Part shown: piece after piece, positions 49,531-57,972 of the stretch
Numbering within the stretch: the first letter of the stretch is position 1
Layout: every line of letters begins with the position of its first letter
NCBI RefSeq assembly: GCF_028622875.1
Contig: NZ_CP117709.1
Coordinates: forward strand, 6,823,001 to 6,887,000
Source of the DNA: Streptomyces sp. MMBL 11-1
GTDB taxonomy: Bacteria; Actinomycetota; Actinomycetes; Streptomycetales; Streptomycetaceae
Length of the DNA: 64,000 nucleotides
Reading direction: 5' to 3'
Made by a program: the position numbers and the translations under genes
Notes under the pieces: model-generated
The model's input: only the letters and a program-made list of their open reading frames with translations
What the model was told of the DNA's origin: nothing
Databases searched by the model: none

Positions 49531-50372
49531 CGGCCACCCCTGAAGAGCCCGCGGGACCGCTGGTCGAGCTGGACGACGTGTCCAAGTTCTACGGGAACAT
49601 CAAGGCCCTGGAGCACGTGTCGCTGGAGGTCCACCCGGGTGAGATCACCTGCGTCCTCGGGGACAACGGCGCCGGCAAGTCCACCCTCATCAAGATCATC
49701 GCGGGGCTGCACCGGCACGACGCCGGACGCTTCCTGATCGAAGGCGAGGAGACCAACCTCGCCAATCCGCGTGACGCCCTGGACCGGGGCATCGCCACCG
49801 TCTACCAGGACCTCGCCGTCGTCCCGCTGATGCCGGTCTGGCGGAACTTCTTCCTCGGCTCCGAGCCGACCGTCGGCTTCGGCCCCCTCAAGCGCCTCGA
49901 CGTCCGGAAGATGCGCGAGAGCACCCGTACCGAACTGCTGCGCATGGGCATCGACCTGCGCGACGTCGACCAGCCCATCGGCACCCTCTCCGGCGGCGAA
50001 CGCCAGTGCGTGGCCATCGCCCGCGCCGTCTACTTCGGCGCGAAGGTCCTGGTCCTGGACGAGCCGACCGCCGCCCTCGGCGTCAAGCAGTCCGGCGTGG
50101 TCCTCAAGTACGTGGCGGCGGCCCGCGACGCCGGCCTCGGCGTGGTCCTCATCACGCACAACCCGCACCACGCCCACCTCGTCGGGGACCGCTTCATCCT
50201 CCTCAAGCGCGGCGCGATGTCCGGCAGCCACACCAAGGCCGACGTCACGCTGGACGAGCTGACCCGGCAGATGGCGGGCGGCAGCGAGCTGGAGGAGCTC
50301 AGCCACGAGCTGGAACGCACCCCGGCCCCCACCCTCCCGGGCGCCCACGGCACGAAGGGCGGGACTCCCTGA
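49527..50372 (+). CDS. Sugar ABC ATPase, single domain (FrcA type)
   Basis: 281 aa. Walker [10 protein letters not shown], signature LSGGERQ, Walker [12 protein letters not shown], switch His [11 protein letters not shown]. Unlike RbsA, which has two fused nucleotide-binding domains, this has one, as in FrcA. It has a 40-residue polar C-terminal tail. The start ATG at 49527 overlaps the permease gene. Confidence 0.94.
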   Translation: MTATPEEPAGPLVELDDVSKFYGNIKALEHVSLEVHPGEITCVLGDNGAGKSTLIKIIAGLHRHDAGRFLIEGEETNLANPRDALDRGIATVYQDLAVVPLMPVWRNFFLGSEPTVGFGPLKRLDVRKMRESTRTELLRMGIDLRDVDQPIGTLSGGERQCVAIARAVYFGAKVLVLDEPTAALGVKQSGVVLKYVAAARDAGLGVVLITHNPHHAHLVGDRFILLKRGAMSGSHTKADVTLDELTRQMAGGSELEELSHELERTPAPTLPGAHGTKGGTP

Positions 50373-50505
50373 GCGGGGACCGCCCCGGCGCGGCCGACCC
50401 CGCCCACCGGCCCGCCGGTGCCGGGCAGTGGCAGAATCGAGCCCGGCGGGCGCCGTCCGCCGCCGGCCGCGACAGCGGCCCGGCCCCTCAGACCCCGCAG
50501 GGACG

Positions 50506-51672
50506 ATGAGCACGTACCGCGACTTCGCACACCGCGGCTCCGCCCGCGCCACCGTCCTCAAGACCGTCGGCACCAAGGAACGCCGCTCGCACCTCACCGC
50601 CCCCCGGGTCCCCACGGTCGGGATCGACATCGGCGGCACCAAGGTGATGGCGGGCGTCGTCGACGCCGACGGCAACATCCTGGAACAGCTCCGCACCGAG
50701 ACGCCCGACAAGTCCAAGAGCCCCAAGGTTGTCGAGGACACCATCGTCGAACTGGTCCTGGACCTCTCCGACCGCCACGACGTCCACGCGGTGGGCATCG
50801 GCGCGGCGGGCTGGGTGGACGCAGACCGCTCCAAGGTGCTGTTCGCCCCGCACCTCGCCTGGCGCGACGAGCCGCTGCGCGACGCGATCGCGTCCCGCCT
50901 CGTCGTCCCCGTCATGGTCGACAACGACGCCAACACCGCCGCCTGGGCGGAATGGCGCTTCGGCGCCGGCCGCGGCGAGGACCACCTCGTCATGATCACC
51001 CTCGGCACGGGCATCGGCGGCGCGATCCTGGAGGACGGCCAGGTCAAGCGTGGCAAGTACGGCGTGGCCGGTGAGTTCGGCCACATGCAGGTCGTGCCCT
51101 CGGGCCACCGCTGCCCCTGTGGCAACCGGGGCTGCTGGGAGCAGTACAGCTCCGGCAACGCCCTGGTCCGTGAGGCCAGGGAACTGGCCGCCGCCGACTC
51201 CCCGGTCGCGCATTACCTGCTGGACCGGGTGAAGGGCCACATCCCCGACATCACCGGTCCGCTCATCACCGAACTGGCCCGCGAGGGCGATGCGATGTGC
51301 ATCGAGCTGCTCCAGGACATCGGCCAGTGGCTCGGCGTCGGCATCGCCAACCTGGCCGCCGCTCTCGACCCCTCCTGCTTCGTCATCGGAGGCGGTGTCA
51401 GCGCCGCCGACGACCTCCTGATCGGCCCCGCCAGGGACGCCTTCAAGCGCCACCTCACCGGCCGCGGCTACCGCCCCGAGGCCCGGATCGCGAAGGCGCA
51501 GCTCGGCCCCGAGGCGGGTATGGTCGGCGCCGCGGACCTGGCCCGGCTGGTCGCCCGCCGCTTCCGCCGGGCCAACCGGCGCCGTGTCGAGCGGTACGAG
51601 CGGTACGCCCAGATCTACGACCAGGCGGCGAGCACCATCCGCAACACGCGGTCCACCCGTACCGCCGACTGA
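50506..51672 (+). CDS. ROK-family sugar kinase
   Basis: 388 aa. ROK glucokinase-type phosphotransferase: VGIDIGGTKVMAGVVDADG, the catalytic VDNDANTAAWAE, and the zinc motif GHMQVVPSGHRCPCGNRGCWEQY. A basic N-terminal extension of about 40 residues (MSTYRDFAHRGSARATVLKT) and a C-terminal Arg-rich tail make it longer than typical ROK glucokinases near 310-320 residues. ATG at 50506 behind CAGGGA. It lies 133 bp after the transporter genes, so the imported sugar is probably phosphorylated by it. Confidence 0.9.
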   Translation: MSTYRDFAHRGSARATVLKTVGTKERRSHLTAPRVPTVGIDIGGTKVMAGVVDADGNILEQLRTETPDKSKSPKVVEDTIVELVLDLSDRHDVHAVGIGAAGWVDADRSKVLFAPHLAWRDEPLRDAIASRLVVPVMVDNDANTAAWAEWRFGAGRGEDHLVMITLGTGIGGAILEDGQVKRGKYGVAGEFGHMQVVPSGHRCPCGNRGCWEQYSSGNALVREARELAAADSPVAHYLLDRVKGHIPDITGPLITELAREGDAMCIELLQDIGQWLGVGIANLAAALDPSCFVIGGGVSAADDLLIGPARDAFKRHLTGRGYRPEARIAKAQLGPEAGMVGAADLARLVARRFRRANRRRVERYERYAQIYDQAASTIRNTRSTRTAD

Positions 51673-51743
51673 ACCGCAGCCGCCCGTTCCGGCGTCCACC
51701 CTTCAGTACGCCGTCACCGCAGCATCTTGAGGACGACCTGATC

Positions 51744-52340
51744 ATGATCGCAGCCGAGCACCCCGTGGTGCCGCACCAGTCGGAGTCTCCGGGCGACGGC
51801 GAGGGCAAGCCGCCCGAGGACCGGCGGCAGGTGTTCAAGCGGCGTTTCATCACCGCGACGATCATCGTACTGCTGATTGGCATCCCGGCCGGCTATCTGC
51901 TGATCTCGGCCGGTCAGAGCCGCCGCTCGGGCCAGGACAAGGAGGCCGAGGCGGCCGCCCAGGGGCTCCGCGAGGGCTGGCCCTCCAAGATGCAGCGCCG
52001 GATCTTCGAGATCCCGATCCCCGGCAACGGGCAGGGCGTCCAGTACTACGAGACGAACAACTGGAAAGCCAGCCGGATGTACGCGAAGTTCCGGACGACC
52101 TCCGCCGGTCTCGACCGCTTCCTGAGCGGGGTGGGCACCGGACGCGCGGCACTGGAGCCCGACACGATCGACATCAGCCCCCGGGACATCAAGATCACCG
52201 GTTGGTCCTTCGGCCCGGGCGAACACTGGGCCAGCACCACGCACAGCAACAAGAAGCCGCGCCCCACCCAGAACATCACCGTCAATATGACCGACCCGGC
52301 CAGCCCTGTCGTGTATGTCGTATCGGCGGCGACCCCCTGA
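51744..52340 (+). CDS. Membrane-anchored hypothetical protein
   Basis: 198 aa. A cytoplasmic N-terminus (1-35) leads to one membrane segment (FITATIIVLLIGIPAGYLLISAG), followed by an extracytoplasmic domain of about 140 residues with no known family (QYYETNNWKASRMYAKFRTT, LEPDTIDISPRDIKITGWSFGPGEHW). ATG at 51744 with GAGG upstream. It lies 71 bp after the ROK kinase gene. Function unknown. Confidence 0.75.
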   Translation: MIAAEHPVVPHQSESPGDGEGKPPEDRRQVFKRRFITATIIVLLIGIPAGYLLISAGQSRRSGQDKEAEAAAQGLREGWPSKMQRRIFEIPIPGNGQGVQYYETNNWKASRMYAKFRTTSAGLDRFLSGVGTGRAALEPDTIDISPRDIKITGWSFGPGEHWASTTHSNKKPRPTQNITVNMTDPASPVVYVVSAATP

Positions 52341-52364
52341 CCCGGGGGCCGGAGGGGCGCTCAG

Positions 52365-52370
52365 TAACCT
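52365..52370 (+). promoter_or_regulatory. -10 box of a leaderless promoter
   Basis: TAACCT ends 7 nt before the GTG at 52378; no ribosome site. Confidence 0.5.
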
Positions 52371-52377
52371 GGAGCGA

Positions 52378-54099
52378 GTGAGCGAAGTGAGCGAGACGAC
52401 CCCGCAGTCCGTGCAGGCCCCCCACGCCGGTGGGCCCGCCCCGCACCCCGGAACGCCTCACCAGGCGGTTCCGGCCCCCCACCAGGAACCGGACCCCGCG
52501 CCCCTGTCGGCGGCCCCGGCGCCCTATCCGGCCCCCGGCGGCAGCGGGACGCCCGGATTCCCGCAGGCCCCGGTGACCGCACAGCCGGCTCCGACCCCGC
52601 TCGCCCCGCAGATCACCCCCGTGCCGCAGGCTGCTTCCGTGCCGCAGGCCACCTCCGCCCCGCAGGTCGCACCGGCCCCGCAGGCTGCTTCCGCGCCGCA
52701 GGCCGCCTTCGGGCCACCGTCCACGCCCGGCCCGCAGGCCGCCCCGGGTCCGGTGGCCGCCACCGGTCCGGTGGCCGCCCCGGGCCCGCAGGACGCGCGG
52801 GGAGTCGAAGGGCCGGCCGACGCTCCCCGGACGCTTCAGTACCGCTTCGACGGGCCCGAGGACGCCCCGGTCCTGGTCATCGGGCCCTCCCTCGGGACGA
52901 CCTGGCACATGTGGGACCGCCAGATACCCGAGCTGTCCCAGCACTGGCGGGTCTTCCGCTACGACCTGCCCGGCCACGGCGGCGCGCCCGCGCACGCCGC
53001 CGCCTCCGTCGCCGATCTGGCCGACCGGCTGATCGCGACGCTGGACGGGCTGGGCGTCCAGCGCTTCGGCTACGCGGGCTGTTCGATCGGCGGGGCCGTC
53101 GGCGCCGATCTGGCCCTGCGCCACCCGCACCGGGTTGCCTCGCTGGCGCTCGTCGCCTCCTCGCCCCGGTTCGGCACCGCCGACGAGTTCCGTCAGCGCG
53201 GCGTGATCGTCCGCACCAACGGCCTGGAGCCGATGGCCCGCACCGCGCCGGAGCGCTGGTTCACCCCCGGCTTCGCCGCCGCGCAGCCCGCCATCGTCGA
53301 ATGGGCCGTGCAGATGGTCCGCACCACCGATCCCGGGTGCTACATCGCCGCCTGCGAGGCGCTCGCGGCGTTCGACATCCGCGGCGCCCTGGGCCGGATC
53401 GGCGTGCCCACCCTGGTGCTGGTCGGGGCGGAGGACCAGGTCACCGGGCCCGCCGAGGCCCGCACGCTGGTCGCCGGGATACCGGACGCCCGCCTGGCGC
53501 TCGTCCCCGGCGCCTCGCACCTCGCGCCGGTCGAGCAGCCCGCCGCCGTCAGCGACCTGCTGCTGACGCACTTCTCCACCGCCTGGCAGCAGGACACCTC
53601 GGCCGCGATCCCGGTGCTGCCGCTCGTCCCCGGCCCCGCGACGCCCGCCGCCCCGTTCGCCCCGGTGGCCGAGATCGCCCCGGCCGCCGCGACGCCCGAG
53701 ACCTCCGCTCCGACACCGGCCGACCGGTACGAGCAGGGGACGAAGGTACGCCGCGAGGTGCTGGGGGACGCCCATGTCGACGCGGTGAACGCCTCGGCCG
53801 ACGGGTTCACCGAGGACTTCCAGGAGCTGGTCACCCGGTACGCCTGGGGCGAGGTCTGGAGCCGCGACGGTCTCGACCGCCGCACCCGCAGCTGCATCAC
53901 GCTCACCGCGCTCGTCGCCTCCGGCCACCTGGAGGGCCTGGCCGCGCACACCCGCGCCGCCCTGCGCAACGGCCTGACACCCGCCGAGATCAAGGAAGTT
54001 CTGCTCCAGACGGCCGTCTACTGCGGGCTCCCGGCCGCCGGAGCCGCCTTCGACGTCGCGCAGGCCGTGATCCAGGAGGAAACCACGCCGCCCGCGTAG
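52378..54099 (+). CDS. pcaL: PcaL: fused 3-oxoadipate enol-lactonase and 4-carboxymuconolactone decarboxylase
   Basis: 573 aa. Residues 1-150 are a Pro/Ala/Gln-rich stretch (HQAVPAPHQEPDPAPLSAAP, repeated PQAA/PQAT motifs) that looks disordered. An alpha/beta-hydrolase domain follows (about 152-415) with nucleophile Ser236 in YAGCSIGGA, and then a carboxymuconolactone decarboxylase domain (about 445-573; RREVLGDAHVDAVNASADGFTEDF, RSCITLTALVASGHLEGLAAH). These are consecutive steps of protocatechuate degradation, joined as in actinobacterial PcaL. No other pca gene is in the window. The start is GTG at 52378; a GTG at 52387 is equally in frame. Confidence 0.88.
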   Translation: MSEVSETTPQSVQAPHAGGPAPHPGTPHQAVPAPHQEPDPAPLSAAPAPYPAPGGSGTPGFPQAPVTAQPAPTPLAPQITPVPQAASVPQATSAPQVAPAPQAASAPQAAFGPPSTPGPQAAPGPVAATGPVAAPGPQDARGVEGPADAPRTLQYRFDGPEDAPVLVIGPSLGTTWHMWDRQIPELSQHWRVFRYDLPGHGGAPAHAAASVADLADRLIATLDGLGVQRFGYAGCSIGGAVGADLALRHPHRVASLALVASSPRFGTADEFRQRGVIVRTNGLEPMARTAPERWFTPGFAAAQPAIVEWAVQMVRTTDPGCYIAACEALAAFDIRGALGRIGVPTLVLVGAEDQVTGPAEARTLVAGIPDARLALVPGASHLAPVEQPAAVSDLLLTHFSTAWQQDTSAAIPVLPLVPGPATPAAPFAPVAEIAPAAATPETSAPTPADRYEQGTKVRREVLGDAHVDAVNASADGFTEDFQELVTRYAWGEVWSRDGLDRRTRSCITLTALVASGHLEGLAAHTRAALRNGLTPAEIKEVLLQTAVYCGLPAAGAAFDVAQAVIQEETTPPA

Positions 54100-54111
54100 C
54101 AGGATGGAGCC

Positions 54112-54765
54112 ATGAACGCATCGCCCGGGGCACTCACCCTCACCAAGAAGACCCACTCCTGCGTCCGGATCGAGAAGGAGGGGCGGGTCCTGGTCATCGA
54201 CCCGGGAGGTTTCTCCGAGGACGACGCGGCGCTCGGCGCGGACGTCGTCCTGGTGACGCACGAGCACCCGGACCACTTCGACGAGGCGCGGCTGCGGGCG
54301 GGCCTGGAGGCGAATCCGGCGGCCGAGATCTGGACGCTGCGCAGCGTGGCCGAGCAGCTCTCGGCCGCGTTCCCCGGGCGGGTGCACACCGTGGGCGACG
54401 GGGACGCGTTCGCCGCCGCCGGATTCGACGTCACCGTCCACGGCGAGCTGCACGCGGTGATCCACCCGGACATCCCGAGGATCACCAACGTCGGCTTCCT
54501 CGTCGACGGTTCGGTCTTCCACCCCGGCGACGCGCTCACCGTTCCCGACCGCCCCGTCGACACCCTTCTGCTGCCGGTCATGGCCCCCTGGAGCAAGATC
54601 TCCGAGGTCATCGACTACGTGCGCGAGGTCGGGCCGCGACGGGCCATCGACGTCCACGACGCCCTGCTGACCGATCTGGCACGGCCGATCTACGACCACC
54701 AGATCGGGGCCCTGGGCGGTGCGGACCACGGCCGGCTGGCCCCGGGCGGCACCACCGAGCTGTGA
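54112..54765 (+). CDS. Metallo-beta-lactamase-fold hydrolase, UlaG-like
   Basis: 217 aa. Metal motif THEHPDHFD (HxHxDH-type), further ligands in HGELHAVIH, FHPGDAL and IDVHDALL. Resembles the UlaG/YcjZ-type branch acting on cyclic or phosphodiester bonds. ATG at 54112, 12 bp after pcaL, with GGAG upstream. Substrate unknown. Confidence 0.87.
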   Translation: MNASPGALTLTKKTHSCVRIEKEGRVLVIDPGGFSEDDAALGADVVLVTHEHPDHFDEARLRAGLEANPAAEIWTLRSVAEQLSAAFPGRVHTVGDGDAFAAAGFDVTVHGELHAVIHPDIPRITNVGFLVDGSVFHPGDALTVPDRPVDTLLLPVMAPWSKISEVIDYVREVGPRRAIDVHDALLTDLARPIYDHQIGALGGADHGRLAPGGTTEL

Positions 54766-54794
54766 GCCCCGCGGCCACTGTCAGTGGGAGCCGC

Positions 54795-54800
54795 TAGGTT
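54795..54800 (+). promoter_or_regulatory. -10 box of a leaderless promoter
   Basis: TAGGTT ends 7 nt before the ATG at 54808. Confidence 0.5.
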
Positions 54801-54807
54801 GGCTGCC

Positions 54808-55587
54808 ATGCGCATCGCCACCTATAACGTCAATTCGATCACCGCCCGGCTGCCGAGGCTTCTGGCCTGGCTGGAGAGCAGCGGCACCGATGTGCTGTGT
54901 ATCCAGGAGACCAAGTGCACGGCGGAGCAGTTCCCCACCGCCGCGCTCGCCGAGCTGGGTTACGAGTCCGCGGTCAACGCCACCGGCCGGTGGAACGGGG
55001 TCGCGCTGCTCTCCCGCGTCGGCCTCACCGACGTCGTCACCGGGCTGCCCGACGGCCCGGACTACGAAGGCGTGCAGGAGCCCCGCGCGATCTCGGCGAC
55101 CTGCGGCCCGCTGCGCCTCTGGTCGGTGTACGTGCCCAACGGCCGCGAGGTCGCGCACGAGCACTACGCGTACAAGCTGCGCTGGCTGGAGGCCCTGCGG
55201 AAGGCCGTGGCGGCGGACGCCGGGGGAGCCCTGCCGTTCGCGGTCCTGGGCGACTTCAACGTGGCCCCGACCGACGAGGACGTGTGGGACCCGGCGCTGT
55301 TCGCCGGCGCCACGCATGTGACGCCCGCCGAGCGCGCCGCCCTCGCGGCCCTGGAGGCGGCCGGTCTGAGCGAGGTCCTGCCCCGCCCCCTCAAGTACGA
55401 CCGCGCCTACACCTTCTGGGACTACCGCGAGCTGAGGTTCCCCAAGAACAAGGGCATGCGGATCGACCTCACCTTCGGCAACGCCCCGTTCACCGCCGCG
55501 GTGAAGGACAGCTACGTCGACCGCGAGGAGCGCAAGGGCAAGGGCGCGTCCGACCACGCTCCGGTGGTCGTGGACCTCGATCTCTGA
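54808..55587 (+). CDS. xthA: Exodeoxyribonuclease III
   Basis: 259 aa, AP endonuclease/3'-exonuclease of base excision repair. Motifs: MRIATYNVNSITARL, the catalytic Glu in LCIQETKC, SVYVPNG, FAVLGDFNVAP, TFWDYRE and the catalytic ASDHAPVVVDL at the C-terminus. Full length, ATG at 54808 with leaderless promoter. Confidence 0.95.
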   Translation: MRIATYNVNSITARLPRLLAWLESSGTDVLCIQETKCTAEQFPTAALAELGYESAVNATGRWNGVALLSRVGLTDVVTGLPDGPDYEGVQEPRAISATCGPLRLWSVYVPNGREVAHEHYAYKLRWLEALRKAVAADAGGALPFAVLGDFNVAPTDEDVWDPALFAGATHVTPAERAALAALEAAGLSEVLPRPLKYDRAYTFWDYRELRFPKNKGMRIDLTFGNAPFTAAVKDSYVDREERKGKGASDHAPVVVDLDL

Positions 55588-55629
55588 GCCGGGATCCGCG
55601 GAGCGGAGGCGCGTCGTTCTGACAACCCG

Positions 55630-55661
55630 AGGTTGACGCCAAGTGGGTGTCAACCTACGGT
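55630..55661 (+). promoter_or_regulatory. Promoter with overlapping operator for the Clp-N protein
   Basis: -35 TTGACG (55633-55638), 17-bp spacer, -10 TACGGT (55656-55661), 6 nt before the ATG at 55668. The palindrome AGGTTGAC (55630-55637) / GTCAACCT (55649-55656) covers the promoter, and a third GGTTGAC half-site follows (55659-55665). Confidence 0.7.
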
Positions 55662-55667
55662 TGACGT

Positions 55668-56414
55668 ATGACGCAGCCTCTTCCCGCGACCCCGTCCGTG
55701 CGCCTCGACGACCTGATCGAGGCCATCAAGAAGTCCAACACCGACGCCCTGGAGCAGCTCTCCGGCGCGGTCATCGCGGCCGACCACCTCGGCGACGTGG
55801 CCGACCATCTGATCGGCCACTTCGTGGACCAGGCGCGCCGTTCCGGCGCTTCCTGGACGGACATCGGCCGGAGCATGGGGGTCACCCGCCAGGCGGCCCA
55901 GAAACGCTTCGTGCCCAAGAAGGGTGACGGGGCCTCCGATCTGGACCCGAGCCAGGGCTTCGGCCGCTTCACCCAGCGCGCCCGCAACGTCGTCATGGCC
56001 GCCCACAACGAGGCCCAGGCCGCCCGGCACGCCGAGATCCTCCCCGTCCACCTGGTGCTCGGCCTGCTCGCCGAGCCCGAATCCATCGCGGTCGGGGTCC
56101 TCGTCGGCCAGGAGGTCACCCCGGACACGCTCCGTGCGGCGGCGACCGCCGTGCTGCCGGCGGCCTCCGACGAGGTGCCCGAGCTGATCCCGTACGACGC
56201 GGACTCCCGCAAGGTGCTGGAGCTGACCTTCCGTGAGGCGCTCCGGCTCGGGCACAACTACGTCGGCACCGAGCACATCCTGCTGGCCCTGCTGGAGTTC
56301 GAGGGCGGCACCGGCGTGCTGACCGGCCTCGGCGTGGAGAAGGAGGCCGCCTCGGCGGCCGTGGACGCCATGGTGACCGAGGCGGCTGCCGCCCTCTGGC
56401 AGCAGAACTCCTGA
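55668..56414 (+). CDS. Clp N-terminal repeat protein with HTH-like segment
   Basis: 248 aa. The N-terminal ~85 residues include a helix-turn-helix-like segment (GASWTDIGRSMGVTRQAAQKRF). The rest is a double Clp_N domain (FTQRARNVVMAAHNEAQAARHAEILPVHLVLGLLAE, LGHNYVGTEHILLALLEFEGGTGVLTGLGVE) without the ATPase modules of ClpA/ClpC. It looks like a regulator that could link DNA binding to Clp substrate recognition. The promoter carries a palindromic operator, consistent with autoregulation. Confidence 0.85.
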   Translation: MTQPLPATPSVRLDDLIEAIKKSNTDALEQLSGAVIAADHLGDVADHLIGHFVDQARRSGASWTDIGRSMGVTRQAAQKRFVPKKGDGASDLDPSQGFGRFTQRARNVVMAAHNEAQAARHAEILPVHLVLGLLAEPESIAVGVLVGQEVTPDTLRAAATAVLPAASDEVPELIPYDADSRKVLELTFREALRLGHNYVGTEHILLALLEFEGGTGVLTGLGVEKEAASAAVDAMVTEAAAALWQQNS

Positions 56415-56438
56415 CCGGAGGGCCCGGGCGGCGGGACC

Positions 56439-57218
56439 TCAGTGCACCGAGAACCCGCCGTCCACGAACACCGACTGCCCGGTGACGTACGCCGAGGAGC
56501 GCCCCGCCAGGAACACCGCGGCCCCCGCGAAGTCCTCCGCGAGACCGTTGCGGCCGACCAGGGTCCGCGCGGCGAGCGACGCCACCTTCTCCGGGTCCGA
56601 GGCGAGCCGCTCGTTCAGCGGGGTCAGCACGAACCCGGGCACCAGGGTGTTCACCGTGACGCCGTGCGGGGACCACGCCTCCGCCTGGGAGCGGGCCAGG
56701 GACTCCAGGCCGCCCTTCGACACCCCGTACGCACCGCTGTTCACGAAAGCCCGGTGCGCCTGCTGCGAGGTGACGTGGATGATCCGCCCGTAGCCGCGCT
56801 CGGCCATGCCGGGCCCGAAGCGCTGCCCCAGCAGGAACGGTGCCTTCAGGTTCACCGCCATCGTGGTGTCCCAGACGTCCTCGCCGAGCTCGGTCATCGG
56901 CGGGCGCAGATTGATCCCGGCGCAGTTCACCAGGATGTCCGGCTCCCCGAACGCCGCCGCGGCCTCCTCCGCCCCGACGCGCACCCCCTCGGCGGTGCTC
57001 AGGTCCGCGCTCACCCACGCGGCCCGGCAGCCCTCGGCGGTCAGCTCGTCCACGGTCGCCCTCAGCTCCGTCTCCCGGCGGGCCACCACGACGACGCGCG
57101 CGCCGGCCCGGGCCAGGGCGCCGGTGATTCCCCGGCCGATGCCGGAGCTGCCGCCGGTGACCACCGCCACCCGGCCTTCCAGCGAGAACAGTTCCGAAAC
57201 GTAAGCGTGTGCACTCAT
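56439..57218 (-). CDS. SDR-family oxidoreductase, gluconate-5-dehydrogenase-like
   Basis: 259 aa. VTGGSSGIGRGITGAL, NCAGIN, catalytic Ser in IIHVTSQQ, and the Tyr-x-x-x-Lys pair AYGVSKGGL. The C-terminus is TGQSVFVDGGFS. Similar in length to gluconate 5-dehydrogenase and other polyol-linked SDRs. ATG at 57218 with a -10 box on the minus strand. Single gene. Confidence 0.9.
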   Translation of the reverse strand: MSAHAYVSELFSLEGRVAVVTGGSSGIGRGITGALARAGARVVVVARRETELRATVDELTAEGCRAAWVSADLSTAEGVRVGAEEAAAAFGEPDILVNCAGINLRPPMTELGEDVWDTTMAVNLKAPFLLGQRFGPGMAERGYGRIIHVTSQQAHRAFVNSGAYGVSKGGLESLARSQAEAWSPHGVTVNTLVPGFVLTPLNERLASDPEKVASLAARTLVGRNGLAEDFAGAAVFLAGRSSAYVTGQSVFVDGGFSVH

Positions 57219-57224
57219 GTGCGT

Positions 57225-57230
57225 ACTTTA
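57225..57230 (-). promoter_or_regulatory. -10 box of a leaderless promoter
   Basis: TAAAGT on the minus strand, 6 nt before the ATG at 57218. Confidence 0.45.
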
Positions 57231-57327
57231 GATAACTGATCGGATCCCCGGCCGGGGCGGGGTGGGGGATCGGTGAACGCCGCGCGCCCTGTGGTGCGGA
57301 AGCCGGACGGGATGGGACCCTAGTGGT

Positions 57328-57768
57328 ATGAACATCCCTTTCTTGGACAACTGGCGTAAGCGTCAGGGTGGTACGCATTCAGGCGCACTCGCCGCCGCCG
57401 TCGAGACGGACCCCGACGGTGTGGCCGAACTGCTCGCCGAATGCGAACTGCTGCGCGCCCGGGCGGGGCAGCACGGACTCGAACTCGATGACACCCCGGC
57501 CTCGTTGGCCGCGCTCGACCAGCTGCCGCCCAGCTGGCGCGACGACCCCGAGGAGCTTCCCTGGCTCGGCAACGACGCCGGCCTCTACCTCGGGACCGTG
57601 ATCGTGCGGACCGTCCCGGGTGCCGTGTGGGACGTCTGGCCGAGCGGTCAGCCCGTGGTGCGGCTGGAGTCCGGGCGGGAGATCGACGTGGTGGCGGCCG
57701 GTCTCGACTGGGCGATGGCGGGCAGCCCCGAGCTCTCCCAGGTGTACGCGGAGTCCGCCGAGAACTGA
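57328..57768 (+). CDS. DUF6278 family protein
   Basis: 146 aa, acidic: FLDNWRKRQGG, a leucine-rich stretch VAELLAECELLRARAGQHGLEL, then LPPSWRDDPEELPWLGNDAGLYLGTVIVRTVPGAVWDVWPSGQPVVRLESGREIDVVAAG. Small actinobacterial family of unknown function. ATG at 57328, no clear ribosome site. A long inverted repeat follows 35 bp downstream. Confidence 0.82.
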   Translation: MNIPFLDNWRKRQGGTHSGALAAAVETDPDGVAELLAECELLRARAGQHGLELDDTPASLAALDQLPPSWRDDPEELPWLGNDAGLYLGTVIVRTVPGAVWDVWPSGQPVVRLESGREIDVVAAGLDWAMAGSPELSQVYAESAEN

Positions 57769-57802
57769 GCCGGGAGCGGCCCGGCGGCCCGCTCTCCTCC
57801 CC

Positions 57803-57861
57803 TAAGGGCCGTCCCGCAATTCCCGGCAGGCGCGCCACCGGGAATTGCGGGACAGCCCTTA
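57803..57861. repeat. Long inverted repeat, MITE-like
   Basis: Arms at 57803-57826 and 57838-57861 are 24 bp long with one mismatch (position 57810), with an 11-nt loop. The ends read TAAGGGC and GCCCTTA. It resembles short dispersed inverted repeats in Streptomyces chromosomes and could also act as a terminator for the DUF6278 gene. Confidence 0.75.
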
Positions 57862-57972
57862 ATCCAGTTAAAAAGCCTTTTGCGCCATTCACGCGTGTCG
57901 GGTGCGAAGTCCCTTTTCGGGATGGATAGTTTGCGCTGACCTCGACACAGCGACAAGTGGGTAGGGCAGCGC

